A DNA stretch of 64,000 nt, taken from NCBI RefSeq assembly GCF_022605725.1, contig NC_065552.1:18928785-18992784 (forward strand). The letters run 5' to 3'. Positions within the stretch are counted from its first letter, which is position 1. Each line of letters starts with the position of its first letter. The stretch comes from Anthonomus grandis grandis (lineage: Eukaryota > Arthropoda > Insecta > Coleoptera > Curculionidae). Made by a program: the position numbers and the translations under genes. Shown here in pieces: positions 45,496 to 57,426 of the stretch. The notes under the pieces were generated by a model. It saw only the letters and a list, made by a program, of their open reading frames with translations, was not told the origin of the DNA and did no database searches.

Positions 45496-46300
45496 AATAA
45501 AACCTTCAATAACTACTTATGCATTCAGTGCTTGGATTTATTTCACCCCAGCTGCCTGAAAAGTGATTTTTGGACACATGAAAAACTTGAACATTCAAAG
45601 ATATACTGCTCTGACACATGTAAGGCATCAGCTTCCACATCCAGAGGGATTTCTACAACAGAACATGATATGACCCTTAAACAGGTTTCTAGGCTGCAAG
45701 CCATAGTAAATGACAAGAGGATTCCTATTGAGCAGCGAGAAACTTCAAAAAACCAAGAAATTCTGTCTCTGGAGGAAAAAATGGATAATCTTTATACTGA
45801 ATTAAAATCTAAGAAAAATGCCTTCAAAAAGCAGCACAAAAAAACTCAAGAATTTGAGAAAGACACAATGTTTCAGAACAGAAGGAAAAAATAAATCAAC
45901 CTCAAAAAGACCTGGATGAAACACATACTCTCAGCAAAAATATGATCACTTCTATTAGACTTCTTGGGGCTGAAAATCACTATTACTCTTCTGAAATAGC
46001 TTCCCTTAGAAATAATTTAAAGTCTTTTAAAATCTCTAAGACTCCAATGGTAATCTAAAACTCTGATGACATTGAACCACATACCAACTCTAAGTATATG
46101 GTGGAGCCGACAAATAATTCTGTCAAGTTAAAAGATCCATCTCCATATGAACATAGCTACTCCTGTGCAAATAAAACATGCTTCCCTTTATCTAAGAAAT
46201 CCAGAGTTTTTATTTATGAGTGCCAGACATCTATCATCGATTCTCAGGGAATAGTCAGGGGCTTGCTATGATATATCAGAAAAGGTAATGACTGGTGCTG
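45496..46300 (+). pseudogene. CR1-like LINE 1, ORF1 with PHD-like finger
   Basis: RNA-binding accessory protein of a LINE. From about 45511: NNYLCIQCLDLFHPSCLKSD followed by IYCSDTC gives C-x2-C...H-x4-C...C-x3-C, a PHD-like zinc finger, then an alpha-helical Glu/Lys-rich coiled coil (LSLEEKMDNLYTELKSKK) to a stop at 45892. Beyond it, near 46225-46270, TSIIDSQG resembles the (S)DSQG box of the SGNH-esterase domain known from CR1 ORF1 proteins. Stops and shifts after 45892 make it a pseudogene. It belongs with the ORF2 that follows. Confidence 0.6.
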
Positions 46301-46744
46301 CTTTTCACAGACTAAGTAAGGACATTTTTGGTAATAGTATTAATTATAATAGTAAAGATAATGTAGTTGTATGTCTTAATTTAAGTTTTATGCAGGTGAT
46401 CAGTCTTGTCTAAGTAATCTGTTGTTTATAGAAAAGAGTCTAATCTTATCTTGTGTATTACATATAATTTCAGTCACAGTCGCTTCTATTTTAAGACTCT
46501 TGAATACATCAATTCATTCATTAGAAATAAAAACCTATCTGTGAGACTTATCACTAATGCTTTTGAAGGGTCATCACATCGGCTATCACGCTATCACCTA
46601 AATTACTGTGATATTTTATCATTATATATATCTACCACTCACTCTGCCTTAAAAATAGTATCAAAAACTATATCTTGTATGGATATAACATGGAGTAGTG
46701 GACCTCTTTTAAGCCAAACTCAGTCGGAGTCCATTTTGCTTTAG

Positions 46745-47082
46745 CCCTTTTAAATATTCAGTCAGAAATAAATCTGATGAACTCTCTTTATTTTTAGCAT
46801 GTGAAGATAATCCTGTCATTGTTTTAACCAAACATTGGCTCAAACAAGGTGAACCTTTTTTTTATAGAAAGTTATGCTCTGACATCCATCTATTCCTGTA
46901 CTCAGTTATATTCATGGTGGAACTTTGATATTAATAGAGAATAAGTTTTTAAAAAGATATAACTTTGTTGATGTAACCAAGTTTGACTATCTCCTGGAAG
47001 AAAAAACTTAAATTTTGTTTTGTTCATTCTAAACAATTAAATTTGTACATTTTAAGCCTTTACATGTCACCTTCGAGTAATT

Positions 47083-47113
<31 letters not shown>

Positions 47114-49088
47114 ATTGTCCAACAGGAAAATCTCAATACAAAAGACAATTATGAGTAATATAGTAACAAAAAAATTGCAACTCAACTAACAAACTTAAAC
47201 AAACTATGCATATAACAAGAGTAAAGTCACCCAAAAGCAATTTTGAGTAGTACAATAGAAAGAAAAAACTGACCCTGAAACTGACCCAAAGCACCCAAAA
47301 CACCTCCAGCCCACCTAATACTGATCAATGCATTTTAATGAATTAACTGTAATCAATTGAGAACCAATAATTTATGCTGCAGGAGGTAATGCTTATGCAT
47401 CACCTTTTTTTTAAAAGCAGTTGTAGAGCCATTAAAAAGGTCAATGTTATTCTCACTATTTAATGTGTTAAACCATGAACAGGCTCGGTATAAAGGAGTA
47501 TTTCTGCTTAAGTTGGTTCAGGTATTCTCAAGATAGAACTGGCCTTCTTGTGTGAATAGGAGGTACAAAAAAATTTAATTCACCCAAAAGGTATCAATTT
47601 TATTGGAGCAGAGTTTAAATAGAAAAAGTTGGCTGCTTAGTATGACACAATGTTTAAGGGATAAAAAGTTACATCTCTGAAGAAGTAAGCTATGATTACA
47701 GCCTCTTGGGGGGTTCAACCATCAGCTTTGAAGCTTAAATACTTTAAAAATTTATGTTGTACATACTCGAGCGTGTCAATATGTACCTCATAGTTAGTGA
47801 ACCATACCATTGTGGCATAAAGCAATTTAGATTTTATCAAGCTATTATATAAAGCAATAAGGCTTTCCAAATTCAGAAAATCTTTTGTGGACCTAATGAT
47901 AAAACCAACAGTTTTTAATGATACTTTTACAACTTCATCATCTTCATTTTATTGATAAATTATATAATATTTTATGCCAAATATCGGTAAATGCATCACT
48001 AATATTGATAGGTGACCTTAATGTAAATTTTTTAGACTGCAGTAACTCTAACAATTATTTGTTGATATGTAGAGTGCGAAATCTTTTAATTTAAGTTTGC
48101 ATGTAAATCAACCTACTCGCATCACTGCTAATTCAGCATCACTTTTATATTATGTTTACGATATGCTCTGTGAAACGCAGGTGGCATGTTGAATTGTAAG
48201 TGCTGGGTTGTCGGATCGTGAGGTCGTATTATGTTCCTTTCTTCTAAGTGAAAAAAAAGTGTACCTCAAGAAAAGAAAAGAGGGGAAGGTTGTTCACTAG
48301 AAAAAATGTCTGTAAATTTAAAGAATGTTGTAATTACATAGACTGGAACGGTATCATACTTGACAACGGTAATCCTTTTAAGAATTTCCATTCAACGTGG
48401 ATGTTTTTCAGGCAACTTTCCTCATGATGACAATTAGGGAAAAAAGGAGAAGACCCTGGTATAGCAGTGGTCTCTTAATTTCTGGTAAAAATCTTCAGTG
48501 TTTGCACTGAATAGGAAAATTTGCCCTAGACAATTCCAGATTCATATCCTACTTTAATAGATATCGCAAAATTTACCGCGATATAGTGAAACTGGCAAAA
48601 AAGTTATACTACTCAAGTAAATTAAACCAATCAAGAAATAAGTCTAGAGACTCTTAAAAAATTGTTAATGTCTTATTCACCACCGTGAAAACCCTTCTGT
48701 TTCTAATAGCACGACGACGGCCAAAATAATGGAAGCTGTAGCCTCAATGAAAAATAAGAACTCTTCTGGATATGATGGGTTACTAAAGGTCCTAATAGCG
48801 CTACCGCAACCAACCCTTGATTCTTTGGCTGAGGTGATCAATGTTTCACTTTTAAGTGGGTTTTTTTTACATTTACTTAAAGTGCCTTGATTATACTATT
48901 ATTTAAGGGTGGAAACTATGATGATCCATCAAATTTCAGACCCATAGCCCTGCTTCCGAGGGGTTCTGTTCTTGGACTAATGTTGTTTCTGCCATATGTC
49001 AATATCTCTCAAATTCCAATTAGGGACAAATTTACTATTTTTGCAGATGATACAACAATACTTTGACATGACACTGACCCCAAGAGGT
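46745..49088 (+). pseudogene. CR1-like LINE 1, ORF2 (endonuclease and collapsed RT)
   Basis: Endonuclease start NPVIVLTKHWLKQGE near 46812; KQLNLYILSLYMSPSSNFS near 47030; then a minus-strand insertion (47085-47945), after which SVNASLILIGDLNVNFLDCS resumes near 47990-48045. Linker RRRPWYSSGLLISGKN near 48450 and YFNRYRKIYRDIVKLAKK near 48550. The RT is collapsed: SSGYDGLLKVLIALP near 48760 and FRPIALLP near 48938 join directly to GSVLGLMLFLPYVN (48963), deleting about 150 residues, then FTIFADDTTIL near 49032. Stops throughout. At about 49090 a second copy of the same family begins. Confidence 0.75.
47085..47945 (-). mobile_element. CR1/Jockey-group LINE 3' fragment inserted in LINE 1
   Basis: Starts on plus with an ATTT run (47090-47116), the complement of a 3' tail, and on the minus strand encodes RNTPLYRACSWFNTLNSEN then NNIDLFNGSTTAFKKK near 47400-47510, an ORF2 C-terminus. 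Its right end near 47945 rejoins the endonuclease of LINE 1. Target duplication not resolved because both flanks are ATTTTAT-rich. Confidence 0.6.
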
Positions 49089-51785
49089 TAAAAATATTGT
49101 TGATGAGCCTATTGATATCCCTGGTTATGTACTAATTTCCAAATTTTCACGCAAGCAATATACACATGGTGGTACTCTTATTATGTTAGAGAAAGCTTTT
49201 TTAACTAAATTTGTGTTTATTACTATTGACAGATTTGATCATCTATTGATTGAAAACGTGTGCGAGTTTTCTATTGTATTTAGCAGTAAGTTAAATTTGT
49301 ATATTTTAGGATTATATCGATCTCTATCTGGTAATTTAGATTTGTTTTTAGAAAGGTTGGAGATCCTCTTAAGTGAAATTTCGGTTAATGCGATGTTGAT
49401 TCTGACTGGCGATCTTAATGTAAATTTTTTAGACAAATCTAATGGATCAAATCGAATGCTTTTTAATCTGTTAAACTCATTTAATTTTAAGATGCATGTG
49501 GATCAGCCAACCCGGATTTCAGCATTTTCTTCCTCACTGATAGATTACTTCTGTACGAATTTTAACCAACACGAAAATCAGTGTACAAGAATCAATGCCG
49601 GTTTGTCTGACCATGAGGCAATAGTAGGATTAGTAAAGCTTAATAGTAACGCTAATGAGAATAAGTTTACACGCGATAGACTTTATACTAGAGCTAATTT
49701 CCGCAAATTCTCCTTGCTTTGCAATATGTCAAGTTGGAATAATGTATTGACTACTGTTAACCCACTGCATAGCTTTCATCAAATAGTATTAAACAATTTT
49801 AACACTGCTTTTCCTGTTGTTAATATTAAGAAACGAAATAGAAAACCTTGGTATACTAAGGGTTTACGAGTATCTGGGAAAAATATGCGCTCTCTTTTTT
49901 ACATTAGGAAATAAGCTATGAACAATGCAACATTTTTAAATTATTATAATAGATACCGCAAGATTTACAGAAACTCAATCAAAATGGCTAAGTGGACCTA
50001 CTTTCAAAGGAGGATAAATAATTTCTCCAACAGAGCAAAAGAGCCTTGGAAGATTTTAAATGAGCTAAGGGGCAAAAATAATGTCTTGGTTATTCCAAGT
50101 ACCTTAGATTCCAATGTCCTCAATTCCTTCTACTGTGATATTGCTAGTAACCTTGCAGCCAATCTCTCACAAAAAATAGATCCCAGGAGCTATCTCAGCA
50201 ATGTGGTAGTAGCCGAATCTTTCTTTTTTGCCCCCACAAGTGTAGAAGAGCTTAAACAGTTAATGGTTAATATTAAGAATAAGAGTTCATCAGGTTGGGA
50301 TGGGCTTTCTCTTAAAATATTTTCTGCTTTACCTCTTGTTGCTTTGCAAGTCTTGACCGAATCAATTAACTTTTTATTTATGTCTGGAGTTTTCCCAGAG
50401 TGCTTAAAAAGAGCAATGATTGTTCCTCTTTACAAGGGTGGCGATCGCGACTGTCCTTCTAACTTTAGACCTATAGCGTTATTGCCTACCTTAGCCAAGA
50501 TACTGGAACGGCTCGTTAAGGTGAGGATGCTTTCATTTTTAAATAGGTTTGGCCTATTGAGTCTTTAGCAGTTTGGCTTTCATGAGTCTGTGAGCACAAA
50601 TGATACTATCTTTAGCTTTCTAGAGCACCTGTACAACCGACTGAATGTTGGTGAAGTTGCAGCAGCGGTATTCTGTGACTTGTCAAAGGCATTTGACTGC
50701 ATGAGTCACAGAGTGCTGCTGATGAAACTGGAGCTCTATGGTTTCAGAGGAACTGCCCTTGAGTGGTTTCGTTCCTACTTATCAAATCGTGTCCCGGCTG
50801 TCAAATTTAATGGTGGTATCTCTAAGGAACTTAATATAAATGAATGATCTGCCACAACTGCAGGTAACTGGCAAATTTACATTGTTTGCCGACGATACCA
50901 CCATCCTCTGGCACGACTCTGATGTTTCTTAAATGGAGGCCAATATACATGCAGATTTGTTAAAAATAAAAGACTGGTGTGATGCAAATTTTTTGACATT
51001 TAATGTTTCCAAAACAGATATCCTTAATTTTAAATGTAATACAAATGATATATGTTTAAATAATGAAGCCATCACCATGCCACCGTTCAGTAAGTTTTTG
51101 GGTCTTTCCATAGACAAGTTCCTTAAATTTGAAGACCATATTGTGAATGTATGTAGAAAAGTCTCATCAGGCTGCTACGCCCTAAGGGTTATTGCCACCA
51201 GTCTTAATTTCTCCATGGCCAGATCTGCATACTTTCGATTATCGAGTCGCACCTTCGATATGGAATTTGCTTTTGGGGTTCATGTTCAAATTCACTTTTT
51301 AGTTCAGTGTTTGTACTCCAGAAAAGGGCCATTAGATATCTATGTGGGGCCAAGCCTCGTGACTCATGTCGCCCGCTTTTTGTAAGTCATAATATTTTAA
51401 CTCTGTGTTGTATCTTTATTTTGGAAACAGTTTGCTTAGTTTTTAGAAAATATAAACAGGAACTATTTGTTGAGGCTACCCATTCCTCATTTTGAACTTG
51501 TCCATAGCTCTATCATATATGGAGGTAGAAAGCTGTTTAATAAACTTCCACTAGAAATAAGACAACTTAAGACTGAAAAAAGCCTACGTACAAGGCCGAA
51601 AATATTTCTTGCTAGTAAAGCGTACTATGTTTTTAATGATTAGCATTTAAGTATTTTTCAACGTTTTAAATAATTTTATTTTATTTTAAATTATGTTCTT
51701 GTTTTTATTCCTTTAATGTACAGTCTATTGGCTTTGTCTACAACTTCTATGTTTATATTGACAATAAAGCATTTTTGAGTTTGAG
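49089..51785 (+). pseudogene. CR1-like LINE 2, ORF2 and 3' end
   Basis: Best-preserved LINE of this family, 5'-truncated within the endonuclease. 49183-49914: LNLYILGLYRSLSGN, LILTGDLNVNFLD, HVDQPTRIS, NAGLSDHEAIVG (AP-endonuclease catalytic GD.N and SDH). 49918-50568: linker and RT start KNKSSSGWDGLSLKIF, FRPIALLPTLAKILERLV. After a TAG at 50566: QFGFHESVSTNDTIFSFLEH, FCDLSKAFDCMSH, then a deletion removes the GVPQGS block, and FTLFADDTTILWHDSD sits at 50872. The C-terminus shifts frame near 51300 (LQKRAIRYLCGAKPRDSCRP) and ends SYGGRKLFNKLP-like to a stop near 51643. The 3' UTR ends AATAAAGC with a TTTGAG tail at 51777-51790. Confidence 0.85.
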
Positions 51786-51789
51786 TTTG

Positions 51790-52110
51790 ATGAAGATTTA
51801 ATCCTCGTAAAGTTAAGGTGTAAATATAATAGATTAACTTTTAATATTTTTAAAACTAATATTAAGTCCTTTTGAAATATGCAATTTTTTTGGTCTGACA
51901 ATTGATAAGCAATTAAAATTTGAAACTCATATCTCCTCTTTAATAGGGAAGCTATCATCCAACTGTTATGCCATTAGAGTAACACATTCTCTGGGACTTG
52001 ATGTGGCTAAAACTGCCTACCATGCTCTTATTGAGTCTCATCTGAGATGGTATTGTGTTTTGGGGTATGTGCTCTCAGTATTTGTTCAGCTCTCTATTTA
52101 TTTTGCAAAA
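51790..52110 (+). pseudogene. CR1-like LINE fragment 3 (RT C-terminus)
   Basis: Reads FGLTIDKQLKFETHISSLIG near 51885-51945, then SNCYAIRVTHSLGLDVAKTA and YHALIESHLRWYC to about 52060. It is collinear with KFLGLSIDKFLKFEDHIVNV of LINE 2 but is a separate, truncated copy lying between two other LINEs. Confidence 0.7.
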
Positions 52111-53818
52111 AAGAGCCATACACTACATGTGTTACAGACCCTCTGCTCCACATTTTTAATCTGATCCTTAACACAGATATTTTTCCCAATATCTGGAAGC
52201 AAGCCAAAGTTTGCCCTATCTTTAAAAAGGGCGATGCAGAAACAATATAGAATTGCCGCCCTATATCCATTCTGTGCAATTTCTCAAAGTTATTCGAGTT
52301 GGCTCTTTATACATTAATTTTTCCCAAGGTTAAGTCCATGCTGGCCAACGATCAACATGGCTTTGTTTCTGGCCGCTCATGTACTACAAATCCAGCATTC
52401 TTCTCTCAGTTTGTGTGTGAAGCACTTAATGATAGAGGTCAAATCGGTGTTATCTACACAGACTTTCAAAAGGCTTGACCAGATTGACCACTTCATCCTA
52501 TTAAATAAGCTTGAACGCCAGTTTGGATTCTCCGATCGCTTGATAAAGCTCCTTAACTCCTATTTAGTTGACCGCTCTCAGTTTGTAGTGGTCGAAGGCT
52601 TTAGATCTGCTTGTTTTTCACCCACCTCTGGAGTTCCTCAGGGCTCTAACTTGGGCCCCCTTCTCTTTAACGTTTTCGCTAATGACTTGATCTCCACCCT
52701 CAATTGCTCTTGGTTAGCATATGCTGATGACCTAAAGCTTTTCCATAGGATTGACTCTATATCAGATTGTGGTCAACTGCAAGAGAACATCAATACTGTA
52801 CAACATTGGTGCACTTTGAACCGGCTTAACCTTAATGTTTCCCTGTGTAATGTGGCCAGCTACTTTCGAATCAAAAGTCCAGTTGTCTTTAATTACTCAG
52901 TTAATGGAGAGTCTCTGGCAAGGTCTACCTGTTTTAAGGATCTCGGAGTCACCTTTGACCAGAAATTTTCTTTTATCCCTCACATCGAAGATACTGTTTC
53001 TAGAGCTACTCGCATGCTGGGTTTTATTATTAGAAATTGCAAACTTTTTTCGAACACTGCCACTGCCAAAACTCTCTACTATGTATTTGTTAGATCCAGG
53101 CTGGACTACAGCTCCCTCACTTGGTCTCCCATTTACAATCAGCACATTCACCTATTAGAATCAGTCCAACGGCGATTCATTAAATGTTTGGCATTTAAGG
53201 ATGATGGAGTCTATCCTCCAAGGGGTTTTGACCATAACCTGCTGCTCTCTAGATATACTGAACGGTCACTTGCGAAGAGGAGAGAAATGCATTCGGTGAA
53301 ATTCTTGTTTAATTTACTTAACCATAAAATTGACTGCCCATCCCTTTTGCAAAGGATTTGCTTTCATATACCACGCCCAGGATATAGACAGTGTTCAGCT
53401 TTTAACTTGGACACAGCCAGGTCCAACATTCTGTACCAGAGTCCTATTCACTTTATGTGTCAAAACTTTAACACTATTGCTGATTCTTGTGACATTCACC
53501 ATGACAATTTGGCACTTATTTTGAGTCATCTGCATATGGTGGGGGAGGCTAGGTTATTTAATTTTTAGTTTGAATACATTTATTTACTCATTTTTTTTCT
53601 GCTCTTTTGATTTAAATTAATTCTTGATTCTTATCCTAATTTAGTGTTGATTTTTTATTATTTATTTTCTCAAACTCACTACTTTTTTTTATTATATAGC
53701 AATTCTTTTATAGTTTAGTTGCATGAATCTAATACAGTTCATGCATTCGTACTTGTACATTTATACATTTAATTGATTTTCCTGTAACTGGGTATATGTA
53801 ACCTGTTGGAAATAAAGC
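52111..53818 (+). pseudogene. LINE 4: YADD-box reverse transcriptase with C-terminal region
   Basis: Starts inside RT (NIWKQAKVCPIFKKGDAE near 52190; CRPISILCNFSKLFE after a TAG at 52246). FVSGRSCTT near 52368 and IYTDFQKA end in a frameshift at 52478 caused by loss of two bases in the FD codons. From there 52479-53565 is one open frame: SGVPQGSNLGPLLFNVFAND near 52629, WLAYADDLKLFHRID near 52713, then the long C-terminal region with RSRLDYSSLTWSPIYNQHIH and SVQRRFIKCLAF. A single TGA-plus-frameshift lesion in an otherwise clean frame suggests a younger copy. Jockey/CR1 supergroup; the exact clade is not settled. 3' UTR contains AATAAAG and the ATT tail. Confidence 0.85.

Positions 53819-53861
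<43 letters not shown>
53819..53861 (+). repeat. ATT microsatellite tail of LINE 4
   Basis: About 14 ATT units directly after GGAAATAAAGCTT, the 3' terminus of the LINE, consistent with a simple-repeat tail as in I-type and related elements. Confidence 0.85.
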
Positions 53862-54086
53862 GTGTGTAGCTGCCTTTCATAGCCACTGTATTATTTTTGC
53901 TGGCCATTATTTGTAAAACACTGTCCTGACATTGCCATGCCTTTTTGTTTTAGAGACTGTTTGTTGTCTTATCCACAAAAAATATCGCCATAAGCTTGGC
54001 CCCCTCCTCCTCGGGTTACAATCTCCGAACAACCTTCTCTTTACCTCTGTCTATCCCAAAAAGTGAGCAAATGAGAGAAGTCCTCT

Positions 54087-57000
54087 CTTAGAACATTGAA
54101 AGGCTAGAAGTAGCATGCCGTGGAACTATGGGCAGGTTTGTTTGCTTGCAACATCTCTAATGCAATGATGCCAAATGCTTCTAGATAAATCGTAATAATC
54201 ACTTTATAATATCATAAAAATTTTTAGTTGTTTCCGAAGGCTCAAACCAATACTACTGCTCCCTATATTTTTTTTTTATAAAATATCACGCATTTTTTAA
54301 AAATAATTTTGATAAGATACTCTATATCGAAGTCAATATATATGTACGTTAAATAAATGAAAATAAAGTACGAAGAAACGAGAAAACGGTAATGGCATCG
54401 CAACGCCGCTCGATCGCATTGTTGATGCTACGGATACGAGCACTCTCTACCAGTGACGTCGTCAACAAATATTTACCTGCTAAATTTTAATTAATTATTA
54501 TAGAGTTTGAGTATAAGTAATATTACCATTTATGAGCTATTTATGTGTTTTTTTAACGGACTTCGTTAGAGGAAGGTCCTAATAAAAGGCAGCATTTTTG
54601 TCAAAGCATTTTTATGGAAATTAATTATTTTATTAATATAATATTATAGATTTCTTATTAAATCATGTTTTAAGACAAAAATTTTTAACATTTCGCAAAA
54701 TTTTATTGGTATTGTTATATACTCAGTTTTACATCACTTATTTTATATCACATAATATATACTTCTATGGTGCTGACTTTTTCAAAGGGACTGTATTGCT
54801 TCAGCGGTAAGAGTTAAAACTACAAGGATGTTCAAATTGTGAAGGAGTTGCAGGTTTTTTTATAGGTTATAAGATTTTTATTATGAGTATTTAGCCTGTA
54901 CAATGGTTTTGAGACATTTAACAGTGACCTATATAATACCTAATACCAATTATTATATCATATTAATTTATACTAAAAAACAAGGATTACCTAAGAATAA
55001 AGACTATGTACAATAGATTAGATTAGATAGTTTATTAGTAGTAATATACAAACAAGTACTTTTACAAGTCAAATAAAATATGTAGTATGTTGGGCTTTCT
55101 CGAAAATCATGTTATTATTTCTTAAGTATTTTCATAATGACTTGAGACATCTAATTCAATTTCTTTGGCGCAAATTTGTTTGTTGCAATCTTCGAATTTT
55201 AATTTTTTGTTCTTTTTTTTCCATAATTTGGTGACAAGTGATTTAGCTTTTGAAACGGTGGAATCATCAGTGCTTAGGTCCTCAGGATATCATTTTGATT
55301 TTACCCTAGAATAAAATACATGAAAATATAGTATTACCAAAATTAAAAAGAAAAAATTAAAAAAATTAATTATGATTATTCAATTGATCAATAAAATGTA
55401 TTTTATTATAACGAATCTTGGTAATATCATACATTTGATTAATTGCATTTAATTAAACAAATATAACACAATAAAATACTATATCACTTTTAAATAAGAT
55501 ATATAGAATAGGATGATACATGGCATAAAACTAGTAGTCTATTTTGAGTGTATTTTTACCTTTTCCTTTGCAGAGTCAGGGAATGTGTAGCAGTTAAACA
55601 AAAACGGCTTGGATGAGAAATAGTAATTGTTGACCTAGACCCCACGGTAACTATTGATCTCAGATGCAGTTATTGTTGATGATGAATGATCAGATCTGTA
55701 ATTATACAAAATTTGGTGTATCAAGAATATTAATCTATTTTAATTATCCATACTTGTCTATATTAGCTTCACTGTTTGTACTATATACCATTTGGAAGTT
55801 AAAGAATTTTTTGCACTCTTCAGGAAAACTACCCCTGCAGCTTTAAAGGGTAAATCACTTGGTAAATTAACTGAATTATAGGCTGCTGTGTTTTTAACCA
55901 GTGCATCAGAAATCCTAGTAAAAAAATAGTTTTACACACATACCTAATTTAATAAGTATTAGGTATAAATAAAGCTAATATGAGTAACGCTAATACATGA
56001 CTAATAACAATATGTTCTTTTTAATTGTGTTGATTTCCATTAATGAAATCCATTGCTCCCTTTGGGCATATATTAGGATTAGGCAATCTATAATAAGTAT
56101 TTGATATTTAATCAAAAAGCAAAAAAAATTACAGTAATAAATTAATATGTGGTGCCAATTACTATATATATTATTGTAAGTTGCAATATGGTAAAACAAA
56201 AAAAAAAATTATCGACCAAATTTTAAGGAAAGACAAAATTAACTTTATACATAGATATCAATATCTAAATAAATTTCAAAATTCTTTAGGCAATAAAAAA
56301 TTAGTAATTTCATCTACTTAATGTCTATATTAAAAAAACATAACTATATATAGATATGTATTATGTACATGGGTATTATGCCTTCTTTCTCTCAAAACAA
56401 CAAAAAAAAACATAAAATCCTGTAATAAAACCAGGGACAAAATTCTAGTTTTATATTTTTTATAGCCTATTGATAGATGAATATGTTAAAAAAAATATTT
56501 AGATTTAAAAATATAAATATTTTGGTATTTTACGCACACTTTCGCATTCAAGTTTTTATTAGGTTTATATTTATAAGATCCCCTATTCTACGTTTATGAT
56601 TATGGTAACCCTATGATGTGATGTTATGAAAGATCGGCTTTAATCACCTTTTTATCATAATGCGGCACAAACGACACAAGTTTTTGCCATCCTAGCAAAT
56701 TAAAAAAACACTAAAATGTGGCCTTTTTCCTTTTTAAACCAAAAATAAAAGAAAATACACGAATCCCGAAAATAAACAAAAAGCCGTTTGACAGATGACA
56801 CTACGCGTATGGCTCAGGCGCTTAAGCTCCGGTGTTGTCGCTTCAAATTTTTTAGAAGCAGTTTTAGGGATCAGAATGTTAATAATTTTGTTTTTTTTTG
56901 CTTAAGGATATTATATTTATTCTTAAAATAGGTTAATTGTGGTATTTATACTTTTTATTTTAAATCTTGCTATAAAATACAACACAAATAATTTAAATTA

Positions 57001-57176
57001 ACGTTATAATGGTTGTTAAAATTAGCTAAAAATTTCCTCCGTTGGAAATTTGCGTCGACTTGACAACAGAGAATCGGCAAATATTTTTGTAAACAAAACA
57101 CCCCTCTTGGCCCTGTGCACATGTTGGACTCAAATAAAGTTGTTTTTTACTAATTCTAGCCTTTCAATGTTCTAAG
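54087..57176 (+). mobile_element. TIR transposon, complete copy C (3,090 bp, 8-bp TSD)
   Basis: Inverted termini of 23 perfect bases, beginning CTTAGAACATTGAAAGGCTA (54087) and ending with its complement at 57176, flanked by AGTCCTCT at 54079-54086 and 57177-57184. The uninterrupted paralog at 18368-18375 contains AGTCCTCT once, proving the borders. Three further copies (1-1004, 42780-43972, 58151-58482) share its ends. An 8-bp duplication fits hAT, P, Merlin, Sola1 or Novosib-type elements; the CTTAG start is not typical of hAT. No intact transposase; subregion 55095-56215 is unique to this copy and has coding-like scraps. Confidence 0.9.
55122..55305 (-). other. Exon-like scrap within copy C
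   Basis: On the minus strand TTTTATTCTAG (an acceptor-like site, 55306-55317) precedes a frame that after one TGA reads YPEDLSTDDSTVSKAKSLVT, then KFEDCNKQICAKEIELDVSS to a stop at 55122. Composition is protein-like and unlike the AT-rich surroundings. Unrecognised; it could be a remnant of the family's own transposase or a captured exon. Confidence 0.35.
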
Positions 57177-57426
57177 AGTCCTCTATTGTGTACGGGGGCA
57201 GAAGGCTTTTTAATCATCTACCCCTTCATATAAGGCTAATAACTTGTGAAAAACGTTTAAGGAAAAATATAAAGAAACTTTTACTTGCTAAAGCATTTTA
57301 TTCTCTAGACGAGTTTTTAAATACAACTTTTTGACAGTGAAGCGTTTTGCGTAGCGTGATGTGACTTCTTACTACTTTTTCTTTTTTTTCTTTTTTTACT
57401 TTTTATTGTGTTGCGTGTGTTCTATA

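Larger units (their letters stand above)
53862..57425 (+). mobile_element. CR1-like LINE 3' fragment, split by a TIR transposon
   Basis: 53862-54086 and 57185-57425 together match the LINE fragment at 18120-18580 in reverse complement: CTGACATTGCCATGCCTTTT, ATCGCCATAAGCTTGGCC, CTCTTTACCTCTGTCTATCC, then after the insertion TGTACGGGGGCAGAAGGCTT and AACTTTTACTTGCTAAAGCA. It encodes the same ORF2 C-terminus with extra small insertions. At 57425-57426 (TA) a CAGGGTGTC element is inserted. Confidence 0.85.
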
